Shown piece by piece: positions 1-6,551 of a stretch of 10,042 bases of DNA; positions within the stretch are counted from its first letter, which is position 1, and the number at the start of each line of letters is the position of its first letter. Both the position numbers and the translations under genes were made by a program. The notes below the pieces were generated by a model. It was given only the letters and a program-made list of their open reading frames with translations, did not search any database and was not told where the DNA came from. Origin of the DNA: Desulfobacterales bacterium (GTDB lineage: Bacteria > Desulfobacterota > Syntrophobacteria > B119-G9); contig JALXAI010000565.1 in assembly GCA_026992215.1 (NCBI GenBank), positions 1 to 10,042 on the forward strand. The letters run 5' to 3'.

Positions 1-254
1 GCGTATTTTGATACGCGTCGCTTTACCGAGACATCCAGGGGATAATAGACACTGAAAAGAAGCGAGACCAGAATGAGAAAAAACAAAAATGAGAAAACCT
101 GGTAAGCAACGGTCTGGTAGGTATTAATACCGATAATCGCGAAGATTCCGCATGCAACCAGCACGTACTGCCCGGGCTTTGTGAAGTGTCTCTTAAGCCA
201 GTGCTTTGTTACGTGGGATATCTTGAAGTTTATGTATTGAAGCCTCTGAAACAT
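1..254 (-). CDS. DUF58 domain-containing membrane protein, N-terminal part (cut by window start)
   Basis: The first 84 codons of a gene that continues beyond base 1. The product begins MFQRLQYINFK and contains a basic stretch ending HWLKRHFTKPG (about residues 19-29), then two closely spaced hydrophobic segments (about 31-48 and 54-72), then a YYPLDVSVKR region that starts a cytoplasmic or external domain. This is the typical N-terminus of DUF58 proteins: two membrane helices before a von Willebrand-like domain, which is not seen here. The gene starts 16 bases after the moxR stop, so the two are almost certainly co-transcribed. MoxR ATPases with DUF58 partners form chaperone-like systems linked to envelope stress or protein-complex maturation. 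The ATG is preceded by only a weak AAGAAG ribosome site, consistent with translation following on from moxR. The family call rests on the N-terminus and the neighbour. Confidence 0.82.
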   Translation of the reverse strand, partial: MFQRLQYINFKISHVTKHWLKRHFTKPGQYVLVACGIFAIIGINTYQTVAYQVFSFLFFLILVSLLFSVYYPLDVSVKRRVSKY

Positions 255-270
255 GTCAAAAAACTTCTTA

Positions 271-1221
271 TCAGGCCGGAATAGGAATGCTTTTAAGGGC
301 TTCTGCCACGATTTCTTCTCTGGTGAGCCCTGAAAAACGTGCCTGCGGATCCAGGACCAATCTGTGAGCTATCACCGGGACTGCCATTTCCTTCACGTGA
401 TCCGGTGTAACATATCCCAGGCCGTCAAATAGCGCCAGGGCCTGAACGGCTCGCATAAGGGATAGGGACGCACGGGGGCTCGCACCAAGCTCCACTCCCT
501 TCGACTTCCTGGTCGCGTTTACGATATCCACAATATATCGTTTTATTTCATTGCTTATCCTTACACGAGTGACATTTTTCTTCAATTCTATGATGTCTTC
601 CCTGGAAACGCACCTGGAAATCTCAAACAGCGGGTGTTTTTCTCCCTGCGCGGAGAGAATTTGTACCTCTTCTTCCGGAGACACGTATCCAAGGCTTAAC
701 TGAACCATGAACCTGTCCATTTGTGCTTCCGGCAGCGGGTAAGTCCCCTGAAACTCAATGGGGTTTTGAGTCGCGATGACGAAAAACAGTCCGTCGAGGC
801 AATATCGCTTGCCGTCTATGCTGACCTGGTTTTCTGCCATGGCCTCAAGTAAAGCAGATTGCGTTCTCGGTGACGCCCTGTTTATTTCGTCCGCAAGCAG
901 GATATTGGTAAATATCGGCCCCTCGTGGAACTCGAACGTTTGTTCTTTTTGATTGTAGGTCGATACACCCAGGAGATCTGAAGGCAGCAAGTCCGGGGTA
1001 AACTGGATCCTTTTGAATTCGGCGTCAATCGACCTGGCCAGCGCCTTTGCGAGCGTGGTTTTGCCGGTTCCGGGGTAGTCTTCCAGCAAGACGTGGCCAC
1101 CGCTGGCAAAAGCGGCCATCAATTTCCTGACCGTGTCGGACTGGCCGATCATGACTCTCTCGATGTTATTTACAACTTTTTCGTAAGTATCCCTCGATTT
1201 CTCCGCGTCCAGTTGTCTCAT
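271..1221 (-). CDS. MoxR family AAA+ ATPase
   Basis: A 316-residue AAA+ ATPase of the MoxR (AAA_3) family, full length for this group. The Walker A loop is at residues 48-55 (DYPGTGKT) and Walker B at 107-112 (ILLADE). Sensor 1 is the TQNP motif at 151-154, followed by the family-specific EFQGTYPLPEAQMDRF stretch. The lid carries the sensor 2 arginine in GASPRAS (R250), then the typical ALALFDGLGYVTPDHVK. All catalytic residues are present, so it should be active. MoxR proteins use ATP to remodel or insert cofactors into partner proteins, commonly those with von Willebrand domains; the DUF58 gene directly downstream is the expected partner. The start ATG at 1219-1221 has a GGAG site five bases upstream. 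The substrate cannot be told from the sequence. Confidence 0.97.
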   Translation of the reverse strand: MRQLDAEKSRDTYEKVVNNIERVMIGQSDTVRKLMAAFASGGHVLLEDYPGTGKTTLAKALARSIDAEFKRIQFTPDLLPSDLLGVSTYNQKEQTFEFHEGPIFTNILLADEINRASPRTQSALLEAMAENQVSIDGKRYCLDGLFFVIATQNPIEFQGTYPLPEAQMDRFMVQLSLGYVSPEEEVQILSAQGEKHPLFEISRCVSREDIIELKKNVTRVRISNEIKRYIVDIVNATRKSKGVELGASPRASLSLMRAVQALALFDGLGYVTPDHVKEMAVPVIAHRLVLDPQARFSGLTREEIVAEALKSIPIPA

Positions 1222-1755
1222 GGTTGCTCCGCTTGCTCCGGTAACTAATTTCTAATAATGGCCTTCCCCGTTCCGGGCTAACAGCATATATGCAATTTTT
1301 GTACATTTAGGAAAACCTGTCCCGATAATTATTTCAATGGTAAAAATAAGAAATGTTTCGCCCCTAAAAAACAGGACCGCGGAGGGCAGCTACCCGGATT
1401 CCCCCTAAGCGGCAATGGCGGCGGGGTCTCGACCACGCTGAAGTACTTGTCGAAAAACCTCTATTGATTCCCGGCGCTTCAATTCTCAATGCGCGCGCCA
1501 CCGCTTCAATAGCTCACTACGAGGGAGGAAGCTAGGGGCCGGAAAACAGCGTTCGTGAGTTGTTTTTCCGGGGAAAAGGGAGACCGGAGGGGCTACGAAA
1601 GAAGGCCATTTCCGAAGCGATCATTTTTTTATGACCGGTATCTGCTGGACAATGATGGCATATAACCGGATACTGTGGCGTTGCCGTATCAGGTTAGGGA
1701 AGCAGGTTTCACGAAACCGAAGGCGTGAAGCGGGAAAATGTCGATTTTTTGACGG
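1222..1755. other. Non-coding gap between moxR and the permease gene
   Basis: There is no convincing gene in this 534-base stretch. The part next to moxR (about 1222-1350) is AT-rich and should hold the moxR promoter, but no clear -35/-10 pair stands out. From about 1370 to 1620 the sequence becomes clearly GC-rich and has several short open stretches without ribosome sites, which may be the decayed remnant of something. Two stem-loops are visible: CCGGAAAACA (1539-1548) pairing with TGTTTTTCCGG (1561-1571) with one bulged T, and GGTTTC-AC-GAAACC (1705-1718). Neither is followed by a T-run on the appropriate strand, so I do not call a terminator for the permease gene. Confidence 0.6.
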
Positions 1756-2949
1756 TCAACCCTCATCCTGGCACTTGTTATCTTTTATGCACCCGCAGGA
1801 ACACTGGTTTTTCCCGGAAATGCCCGCAGCTACATGGCTTTCGTCGTTTTCGGTTGCTGAATGTTGTGATGATTCGCCCGCGTGGTGCCGTTTTGTTCTT
1901 AACGCACCGGAAATTGGCTTGATCGATATTAATACCAGGAACAGTGCACCGGCAAGGCGAAACCAGCACGGCAATATCTCTGAACTTTGCCCCATGATGG
2001 CTCTGGCCGATATATCAAGGGAACGATAAATTTTATCCAGGATCAGCCCGCCGACCACGGCGCTCAGCGAAAGAACCGAAAGATAGATACCTGTCGCCCT
2101 TTTGCCGAGAATTTTCAAAACCATGGACAATGATGTGACATTGGTCGCAGGACCGGTAATCAGGAAAACGAGAGCCGTTCCGGGACTAACCCCCTTGAGA
2201 ATCAGCGCCGCGGCTATGGGTGTTGATGCGGAAGCGCATATGTAAAGGGGGATGCCCATAACCATGGCCAGCAGCATGGAATGAAAACCACCGCCCAGGT
2301 ATCTGTTCATAACGGATTCGGGCACCGCGGCCGAAATGATCCCGGCAACCATTATTCCCGCAAAAAACCACGGTGCGAGGTCATACCATATGTCCGTTAT
2401 TGCATACCTCAAACCGCCCCTGATTTTATCTTTCAAATCGTGATGCTTCGAATGAACCTCCGGCGGGCAGTTTATCCCGTCGCAACATCCGTCTACGGTG
2501 CAGGCCAGATCAGGCTCGAAGGTGGCCTTCACCGGGGAGCGATCGAGGAGATTTTCCATGATCCCTGCCAGCACTGCTGATAAAAAAGCTATGACTGGAC
2601 GCGCAACGGTCATAATGGGATCCAGAAGAGCATAGGTTATTGCTATGGAGTCCACGCCAGACTCGGGTGTTGAAATCAAGAAAGCCGTAACGGCTCCATT
2701 GCTGGCACCCTGCTTTTTCAAGGTGGCTGCTGCTGGCAACACCCCGCAGGAACATAGCGGGATGGGAATTCCCAGGATCGCAGCCTTGATAGTAGACATA
2801 AATCTTCCGCTTCCGAGATGCCTTGCAATGGACGCCGGATTCAAGAATACCTTCAACAGGCCAGCCACCAGGATCCCGAAAAGTACGTAGATGGAAGCCT
2901 CGAGCAACAGTTTCCAGGAATGATCAAGGATTAACAGTATGTAATTCAT
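1756..2949 (-). CDS. SO_0444-type Cu/Zn efflux permease (COG0701/DUF318 family)
   Basis: A 397-residue inner-membrane permease with about eight to ten hydrophobic segments in two homologous halves. The family hallmark GIPIPLCSCGVLPAA is at residues 60-74 (CSCG at 66-69); the second half has the matching GIPLYICASASTPIAAAL at 232-249. A TPESGVDSIA stretch (94-103) and a TGPATNVTSL stretch (265-274) are the conserved polar membrane motifs. The central loop between halves is rich in metal ligands (C150, C155, C156, C161, H166, H169, H170), and the hydrophilic tail ends in a C-x-C-x-C cluster (C383, C385, C387) plus C393. These additions point to the SO_0444 copper/zinc efflux group, not to the arsenic/selenium permease ArsP. 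The ATG at 2947-2949 follows an AAGG only four bases away. No metal-responsive ArsR-type regulator is adjacent, so regulation is not evident. Alternative: a general predicted permease of unknown metal specificity. Confidence 0.9.
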   Translation of the reverse strand: MNYILLILDHSWKLLLEASIYVLFGILVAGLLKVFLNPASIARHLGSGRFMSTIKAAILGIPIPLCSCGVLPAAATLKKQGASNGAVTAFLISTPESGVDSIAITYALLDPIMTVARPVIAFLSAVLAGIMENLLDRSPVKATFEPDLACTVDGCCDGINCPPEVHSKHHDLKDKIRGGLRYAITDIWYDLAPWFFAGIMVAGIISAAVPESVMNRYLGGGFHSMLLAMVMGIPLYICASASTPIAAALILKGVSPGTALVFLITGPATNVTSLSMVLKILGKRATGIYLSVLSLSAVVGGLILDKIYRSLDISARAIMGQSSEILPCWFRLAGALFLVLISIKPISGALRTKRHHAGESSQHSATENDESHVAAGISGKNQCSCGCIKDNKCQDEG

Positions 2950-3257
2950 GACACCTTAGCTTTTACCGCCTTTCGGCTCAATAATAACACTAAAAGTAAA
3001 GATCGAAACGGATTTTTTGCACGCTCCCCGAGATTTACGGTTTCGGGTAATTCACTTTGGCTACGAAACTTTTTGGGTTTCTCTATTTGGGTATGGGGCT
3101 GTCTGCGGAGACCTGAAGCTTAAAGGTGGTAACAACATATGAAAATACCCTGTTTTTTTGTCATCGTGGACAGCCGGCGATTATTTCAAAAGAAAGATGG
3201 TAAACGTGTACAGGGAAGCGATGCTAGGACGCTTATCCATCACCCGGCTTTGCGCCT
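2950..3257. other. Non-coding gap upstream of the permease gene
   Basis: This 308-base gap separates two same-direction (minus) genes and must hold the permease promoter or be a read-through leader. No strong promoter is evident on the minus strand. On the plus strand GGGTAT (3089-3094) can pair with ATACCC (3145-3150), which is followed two bases later by seven T residues (3153-3159), and a small inner hairpin GTCT-GCGG-AGAC lies between the arms. This resembles an intrinsic terminator with an insert, but it faces away from any known gene. An open frame beginning at 3139 on the plus strand runs into the flavodoxin gene and is not believable. Confidence 0.5.
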
Positions 3258-3761
3258 CTATTCTGAAAGAAGTTCTGCAACCGCGTCTTTAAATGCTGCC
3301 TGGGCATACAGACAATCTGTTTCGTTTGGATGTTTCTGGGCTTCTTCAAACATCTTTTTCCGGTAGCTATTCATCTCGTGGGTCTTATCCTTCGGCATCC
3401 TTTCCAGTACCGCAGGGTCTAACTTACCCTGGCAGATGAATTCTGCCAGTATCTCGTTTCCGTTCAGCATTTTCCTGGCACTGGCAAGGGCAAGCCGCGC
3501 GTGTTTTGAAGTGGGATAAGCGCTCAGGGTTCCAAAAATTCCCACTTTCTTGTTTTTTATCTTTTCCATGTACGTTTTTGCCCTGTAATCCGGTTGTCCG
3601 CGGTTGACCCAGAACCCGACGGCGATGAAATCGTAATCGTCCGGTTCCGGAGCCACCTCCACGGGGTAAATTTCCTTGTCCGTGTCCAGAATTTCGTAGA
3701 TAGCCTCCGCGATCATCCTGGTGTTGCCGGTTTTGCTTGAATAAACTACCAGAGCTTTCAT
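3258..3761 (-). CDS. Flavodoxin family protein
   Basis: A 167-residue soluble protein with a flavodoxin fold. Residues 2-8 form the first beta strand (KALVVYS), followed by the FMN phosphate-binding loop SSKTGNT (8-14) and the helix RMIAEAIYEIL. Further FMN-loop candidates are GFWVNRGQPD (49-58) and FGTLSAYP (76-83). It lacks the iron-sulphur clusters and large insertions of multidomain flavoproteins, so it should act as a small electron carrier or FMN partner subunit. The CQGKLDP stretch (110-116) and overall size resemble small anaerobe flavodoxins such as the BilS type, but no partner oxidoreductase is nearby, so that assignment is only a possibility. An in-frame TTG lies five codons upstream, but the ATG at 3759-3761 is preferred because GAGG stands seven bases before it and the protein then begins directly at the first strand. 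An FNR/CRP-like palindrome lies about 115 bases upstream. Confidence 0.9.
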   Translation of the reverse strand: MKALVVYSSKTGNTRMIAEAIYEILDTDKEIYPVEVAPEPDDYDFIAVGFWVNRGQPDYRAKTYMEKIKNKKVGIFGTLSAYPTSKHARLALASARKMLNGNEILAEFICQGKLDPAVLERMPKDKTHEMNSYRKKMFEEAQKHPNETDCLYAQAAFKDAVAELLSE

Positions 3762-4292
3762 CTTATAACCTCGCAATACCGTGACTTCTAATTTGATCTT
3801 CTGCTAAACATTTTTGTCCTTGTACTTGGGTTGTACCCGCAGGGCTTTAGTTTTCACGACTCTCAGAAATACGCATTGACCCAGGTCAAAATCTTAGCTT
3901 CATGTTTCCTCGATTCACGGTTGCCCATGGACTTTGCCCGGCTTTTGGTTTATTTTTTTCAAACGTGTTCTACAACCATAACTATGGCAACTGAAGGTTA
4001 CCTTGAAAATATGGGCTAGGAGATATGGTATGTGCCATTTTGGCATGTCTGGTTATTATGCTGGTGCGAGTAGCAGGAAGGTGCAAGGAGGTGAGAAAGT
4101 AAGGATTCTGGAACGTACCCGGGAGTGTCAGAGGGCCTCGTTAATATAAAGAACTGGAAAAAGCGGGATAGTAAATATCTCGATGGGAAACCAGGGTCAG
4201 GAGCCAACCTGTTAGTTTCAGGTGCGGCCGCACCGCAGCGGATAAGATGCTATTTGCTATCGTTCAAACCATGTATTGAAGGGAGAACAGGG
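3762..4292. other. Divergent intergenic region between the flavodoxin and TIM-barrel genes
   Basis: This 531-base region separates divergently transcribed genes and should contain both promoters. The strongest element is the palindrome TTGACC-CA-GGTCAA (3876-3889), annotated separately. Other symmetrical elements are CCATA-AC-TATGG (3976-3987) and TGCCA-TTT-TGGCA (4033-4045). Two overlapping short reading frames follow an AGGAG site at 4018-4022: a 39-codon frame from 4030 to 4149 with ideal spacing, and a 25-codon hydrophobic frame from 4025. Neither is recognised. An open frame continuous with the downstream gene can be extended back to a GTG at 4125, but it lacks a ribosome site and looks random. 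Confidence 0.55.
3876..3889. promoter_or_regulatory. FNR/CRP-family operator, HcpR-like palindrome
   Basis: The sequence TTGACCCAGGTCAA is a perfect inverted repeat with six-base arms and a two-base centre. It fits the TTGAN-type half-sites of FNR/CRP-family regulators and matches the TTGACC-N2-GGTCAA form that I recall for the nitrosative-stress regulator HcpR in sulfate reducers. It sits between the flavodoxin gene (minus) and the TIM-barrel gene (plus) and could control either. The distances to the starts (about 115 and 400 bases) and the absence of a clear -10 at the usual offset leave the target open. Confidence 0.45.
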
Positions 4293-5036
4293 ATGATTAT
4301 CCAGATATATGAAATTCAGAACCCTGAAGAAGCTGAAAAGTGTGTCGAGACAGGAGTGGATCACGTAGGGAGTGTTGTGGAGAAGGATAACTGGAAAAAC
4401 AGCAACCTCAAGGATGTAGTGCGGATTTGTAAGGAAGGGAACGTGAAGAGTTCCTTGATACCCCTGTACAAAGATGAAGAGCTGATCTACAGAACCCTCG
4501 ATTTTTACCAACCGCACATTATACATTTTTGCGAGAACCTGACCGATGTTCGGGGCAGGATGCTGCAGCTTGATGAAATCTTGGAATTCCAGGCGAGGCT
4601 CAAAGAGAGATTTACCGAGGTCCTTATAACCAGGTCGATCCCGGTTCCCGCCGGCAATGTCGCCGATGAATTCCCGTCTGTGGATATAGCCAGAACCCTT
4701 GAAGAAGTAAGCGATTATTTCCTGGTGGACACCTGGCTCGGTAAAGAACCCGTCGAAGGTTTCGTGGGTATTACCGGGATTACGGCAGACTGGGACATTG
4801 CCGCATCCCTGGTCAGGAGCGTGAAGGTCCCGGTAATACTGGCCGGCGGACTTTCCCCGGAAAACGTTTTTGAGGCCATATTGAAAGTGAAACCGGCGGG
4901 AGTGGACAGTTGTACCAGGACAAACGCGGTGGATGAGGGCGGTAAACCCATCCGGTTTAAGAAAGACTTCGAAAAGGTTTCGAAGTTCGTAAGGGAAGCG
5001 AAAAGGGCAGAGCAGCTTGTCGGTGCTCGTGCCTGA
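4293..5036 (+). CDS. Phosphoribosylanthranilate isomerase-like TIM-barrel protein lacking the catalytic cysteine
   Basis: A 247-residue protein that aligns along its length with TrpF (phosphoribosylanthranilate isomerase). The N-terminus MIIQIYEIQNPEEAEKC matches strand 1 and helix 1 of TrpF. FLVDTWLG (143-150) matches the strand bearing the catalytic aspartate (D146 here), and GITADW (162-167) matches the GKTFDW segment. ILAGGLSPENV (182-192) is the phosphate-binding motif, followed by the PAGVDSCTRTN strand. The TrpF general-base cysteine in the strand 1 KICG motif is absent; Tyr6/Glu7 occupy that place. The protein therefore probably binds a phosphorylated sugar-type ligand in a related barrel but is unlikely to be ordinary TrpF, and no other trp gene is near. 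The start ATG is chosen over an upstream in-frame GTG (4125) because GGGAG lies at 4281-4285, seven bases ahead, and homology begins there. It appears monocistronic. Confidence 0.8.
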   Translation: MIIQIYEIQNPEEAEKCVETGVDHVGSVVEKDNWKNSNLKDVVRICKEGNVKSSLIPLYKDEELIYRTLDFYQPHIIHFCENLTDVRGRMLQLDEILEFQARLKERFTEVLITRSIPVPAGNVADEFPSVDIARTLEEVSDYFLVDTWLGKEPVEGFVGITGITADWDIAASLVRSVKVPVILAGGLSPENVFEAILKVKPAGVDSCTRTNAVDEGGKPIRFKKDFEKVSKFVREAKRAEQLVGARA

Positions 5037-5383
5037 TTGAGGGAAGGTCGGCCTGCGCCGGGTGGGAAAACGAAAATTTTTCTATTCGGGGACTCAGCCC
5101 GTACCGGTAAAACCCGCTGGACTACTTAGCCGGAATGTCTTTTCCGTTCCGAAATATATTTTTGTCCCAGATTTTGACTGCGGCTTTGCTGCCTCAGGTC
5201 TCGGGGAGCAATTCTTCATCCCGGTATCGGTGGCTTGTAGGTGGGCGAAGGCTTGAGCGAGTAAGATTTCGGAGAAAAAACTTGTTTTGAGGTCATTTCG
5301 TCGTGACTCCCGATTGTTGGTAGCTGATACCAAGTAGGAAGTGGCAATTATCGAAATCCGGTTGCGGTCACATCAGTTGTGAT
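5037..5383. other. Gap between convergent genes, nothing recognised
   Basis: This 347-base stretch lies between the convergent ends of the TIM-barrel gene and the phospholipase-family gene. Short open frames on both strands lack ribosome sites and recognisable protein patterns. A weak stem CGGAA (5131-5135) / TTCCG (5147-5151) followed by AT-rich sequence could contribute to termination of the plus-strand gene, but its stem is too short to call. A TGTGA-T-TCACA palindrome (5378-5388) overlaps the stop codon of the minus-strand gene and is probably chance. Confidence 0.5.
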
Positions 5384-6328
5384 TCACAGGTGTCCGTCCA
5401 CCCCGGTAGTTGGGCTTATGTTCAGGAATTTTTCATAGGCTTCCCGTGGTGTCAATGCGCCTTTCTTCTGTTCTTGAGCAACATCGAAGAACTCTTGCGC
5501 GAGATTTTTCGTCCGTGATATGTAACTTCGCATGATGTTTTTGGGGGATGAAAACAATAGCCCTAGCCCCGGGGAAAGGTTCACAAAATTTTGCTTACGC
5601 ATTATCGTGGAGGGCGGGTAAAAAAGGGCCTGGTAAAGGTCGTACTTCTTAAGCGTAAGAAAATCCGCTGCAAGGGATGCCCAGAAAAGAGGCTTCACCT
5701 GGAAAACGGCTAGGAACAAAACCTGGGTGAGCAAGCACCTGTAGGCTGAGCCCGGATGAGATTTCATAGGGGTATCGTTCACCCTGTTAATTTCATCGCA
5801 AAAGATTTCCAGCAGCTGCTTTGTGGATTTTCCGGACAGATAAATCCATCTCGGGAAGTCTTTTTTCTTCAGGCGGGTTCCATAATAGCTCGCCAGCAAC
5901 AGGTCGAGGCAGGTTTCTATCCGAAAATGGCACGCCATGTGCCTGGGGCATTCCGGTGCCTTCGGTTCTCTGGGACACACGGAACAGCATTCGAGAACAA
6001 AGGGGTGCCAGGTCATGTCCGCGGCCAGGTGAGCCAGGCAGCCGAGGGCGAAGGCGTAAATCGTGTTTGCGCGATCGCTCGCTTTGCTCATCTCGATCAT
6101 GGAACTTACCGCTTCAAGGAGCTTTTCACCCTTTCCCCTGTGCAGCAATCTGGCCAGCACCCTGTAGCGAAAGGTGGGAAAGTCGTAGAAGAAAAGATCC
6201 GGGGCGGTGTTTCCGAACAGAAAAGGTGGGGCGCATTTCGCAGGATCGAATTGATGGTCTCCGTCGTGGCTGGTAAGTTCCGCGAGAAGCTCTCTTCCGA
6301 GATAAAGATGGCTGTATTCCTTGGGCAC
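5384..6328 (-). CDS. Zinc-dependent phospholipase C family protein
   Basis: A 314-residue protein of the zinc-dependent phospholipase C/S1-P1 nuclease fold (PF00882-like). Candidate zinc ligands occur in the family order: H7 in YSHLYLGREL, D44 in FLFGNTAPDLF, H100 and D104 in GCLAHLAADMTWHPF with H108, then H134 and E138 in ACHFRIETCLDLLL. There is no signal peptide, so it is probably cytoplasmic, as for many bacterial members of unknown substrate. Between the ligand helices lies a Cys-rich insertion (C114, C115, C118, C127, C133) that could bind an additional metal. The start is a GTG at 6326-6328; an in-frame stop eight codons before it and the lack of any other start in between fix this choice, with AAGGA about eleven bases upstream. 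It is transcribed divergently from prs. Whether it truly cleaves phospholipids cannot be told from sequence. Confidence 0.9.
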   Translation of the reverse strand: MPKEYSHLYLGRELLAELTSHDGDHQFDPAKCAPPFLFGNTAPDLFFYDFPTFRYRVLARLLHRGKGEKLLEAVSSMIEMSKASDRANTIYAFALGCLAHLAADMTWHPFVLECCSVCPREPKAPECPRHMACHFRIETCLDLLLASYYGTRLKKKDFPRWIYLSGKSTKQLLEIFCDEINRVNDTPMKSHPGSAYRCLLTQVLFLAVFQVKPLFWASLAADFLTLKKYDLYQALFYPPSTIMRKQNFVNLSPGLGLLFSSPKNIMRSYISRTKNLAQEFFDVAQEQKKGALTPREAYEKFLNISPTTGVDGHL

Positions 6329-6379
6329 AGTCGATTTTTTCCTTCCAGGCTTTTAACGGTTCAACCCCACGACCTGCAA

Positions 6380-6408
6380 CCTATAACAGATTGTCTTTTT
6401 TCTAACAA
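6380..6408 (-). promoter_or_regulatory. Possible sigma-A type promoter for the phospholipase-family gene
   Basis: Read on the minus strand, TTGTTA (6408-6403) is separated by 17 bases from TATAGG (6385-6380), each matching four of six consensus positions. It ends about 50 bases before the GTG start. An alternative pairing, TTGTTG with TGTTAT shifted by three bases, is about equally good. Confidence 0.35.
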
Positions 6409-6442
6409 CAAAATATCCTGCCGGAGCATTCCGGAATTTAAG

Positions 6443-6471
6443 TTGCCATTTGTCTTTCTCTATATTATTTA
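6443..6471 (+). promoter_or_regulatory. Possible promoter for the prs operon
   Basis: TTGCCA (6443-6448) matches five of six -35 positions and is separated by 17 bases from TATTTA (6466-6471), a weaker -10; a better -10-like hexamer TATATT starts at 6461 but is too close. The candidate lies just upstream of the two operator-like repeats, which would then cover the start of the transcript. Confidence 0.3.
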
Positions 6472-6475
6472 GAGA

Positions 6476-6511
6476 TTGTCAATTTTTGAAGGTTCGTTTG
6501 TCAATTTTTGA
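6476..6511 (+). repeat. Two identical 14-base operator-like repeats before prs
   Basis: TTGTCAATTTTTGA occurs twice, at 6476-6489 and 6498-6511, with starts 22 bases apart, close to two helical turns. Each contains the symmetrical core TCAA-TTT-TTGA, and the second extends to GTCAA-TTT-TTGAC. Same-face spacing, internal symmetry and a position between the likely promoter and the prs ribosome site suggest paired binding sites for a dimeric repressor controlling the operon. The sequence does not resemble the CCGAAC-type PurR box of Bacillus. Confidence 0.5.
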
Positions 6512-6551
6512 CGAATAAGTGGTGATATGAGCGTAAGGAGGGTTTACGTTG

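Noticed and set aside
1749..1759. TTGAC-G-GTCAA palindrome at the permease stop codon
   Set aside because: The one-base centre does not fit FNR/CRP spacing and it lies at a gene end, so it is probably chance.
3139..3366. Plus-strand open frame of 75 codons
   Set aside because: It overlaps the end of the well-supported flavodoxin gene on the other strand, has no good ribosome site and no recognisable pattern.
3774..3776. TTG start five codons upstream for the flavodoxin
   Set aside because: The ATG at 3759-3761 has a properly spaced GAGG and begins directly at the first flavodoxin strand; the TTG would overlap that ribosome site.
3831..4019. Plus-strand open frame of 62 codons in the divergent region
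   Set aside because: It starts with TTG without a ribosome site, overlaps the palindromic operator, and its composition looks random.
4125..4292. Upstream extension of the TIM-barrel gene to a GTG start
   Set aside because: There is no ribosome site before the GTG, the added 56 residues do not match the TrpF fold, and a good GGGAG precedes the ATG at 4293.
5062..5333. Overlapping open frames on both strands between convergent genes
   Set aside because: Neither has a ribosome site, typical codon pattern or recognisable motif.
5756..6472. Long plus-strand open frame of 238 codons opposite the phospholipase-family gene
   Set aside because: It is the antisense shadow of a gene whose zinc-ligand motifs are clear on the minus strand.
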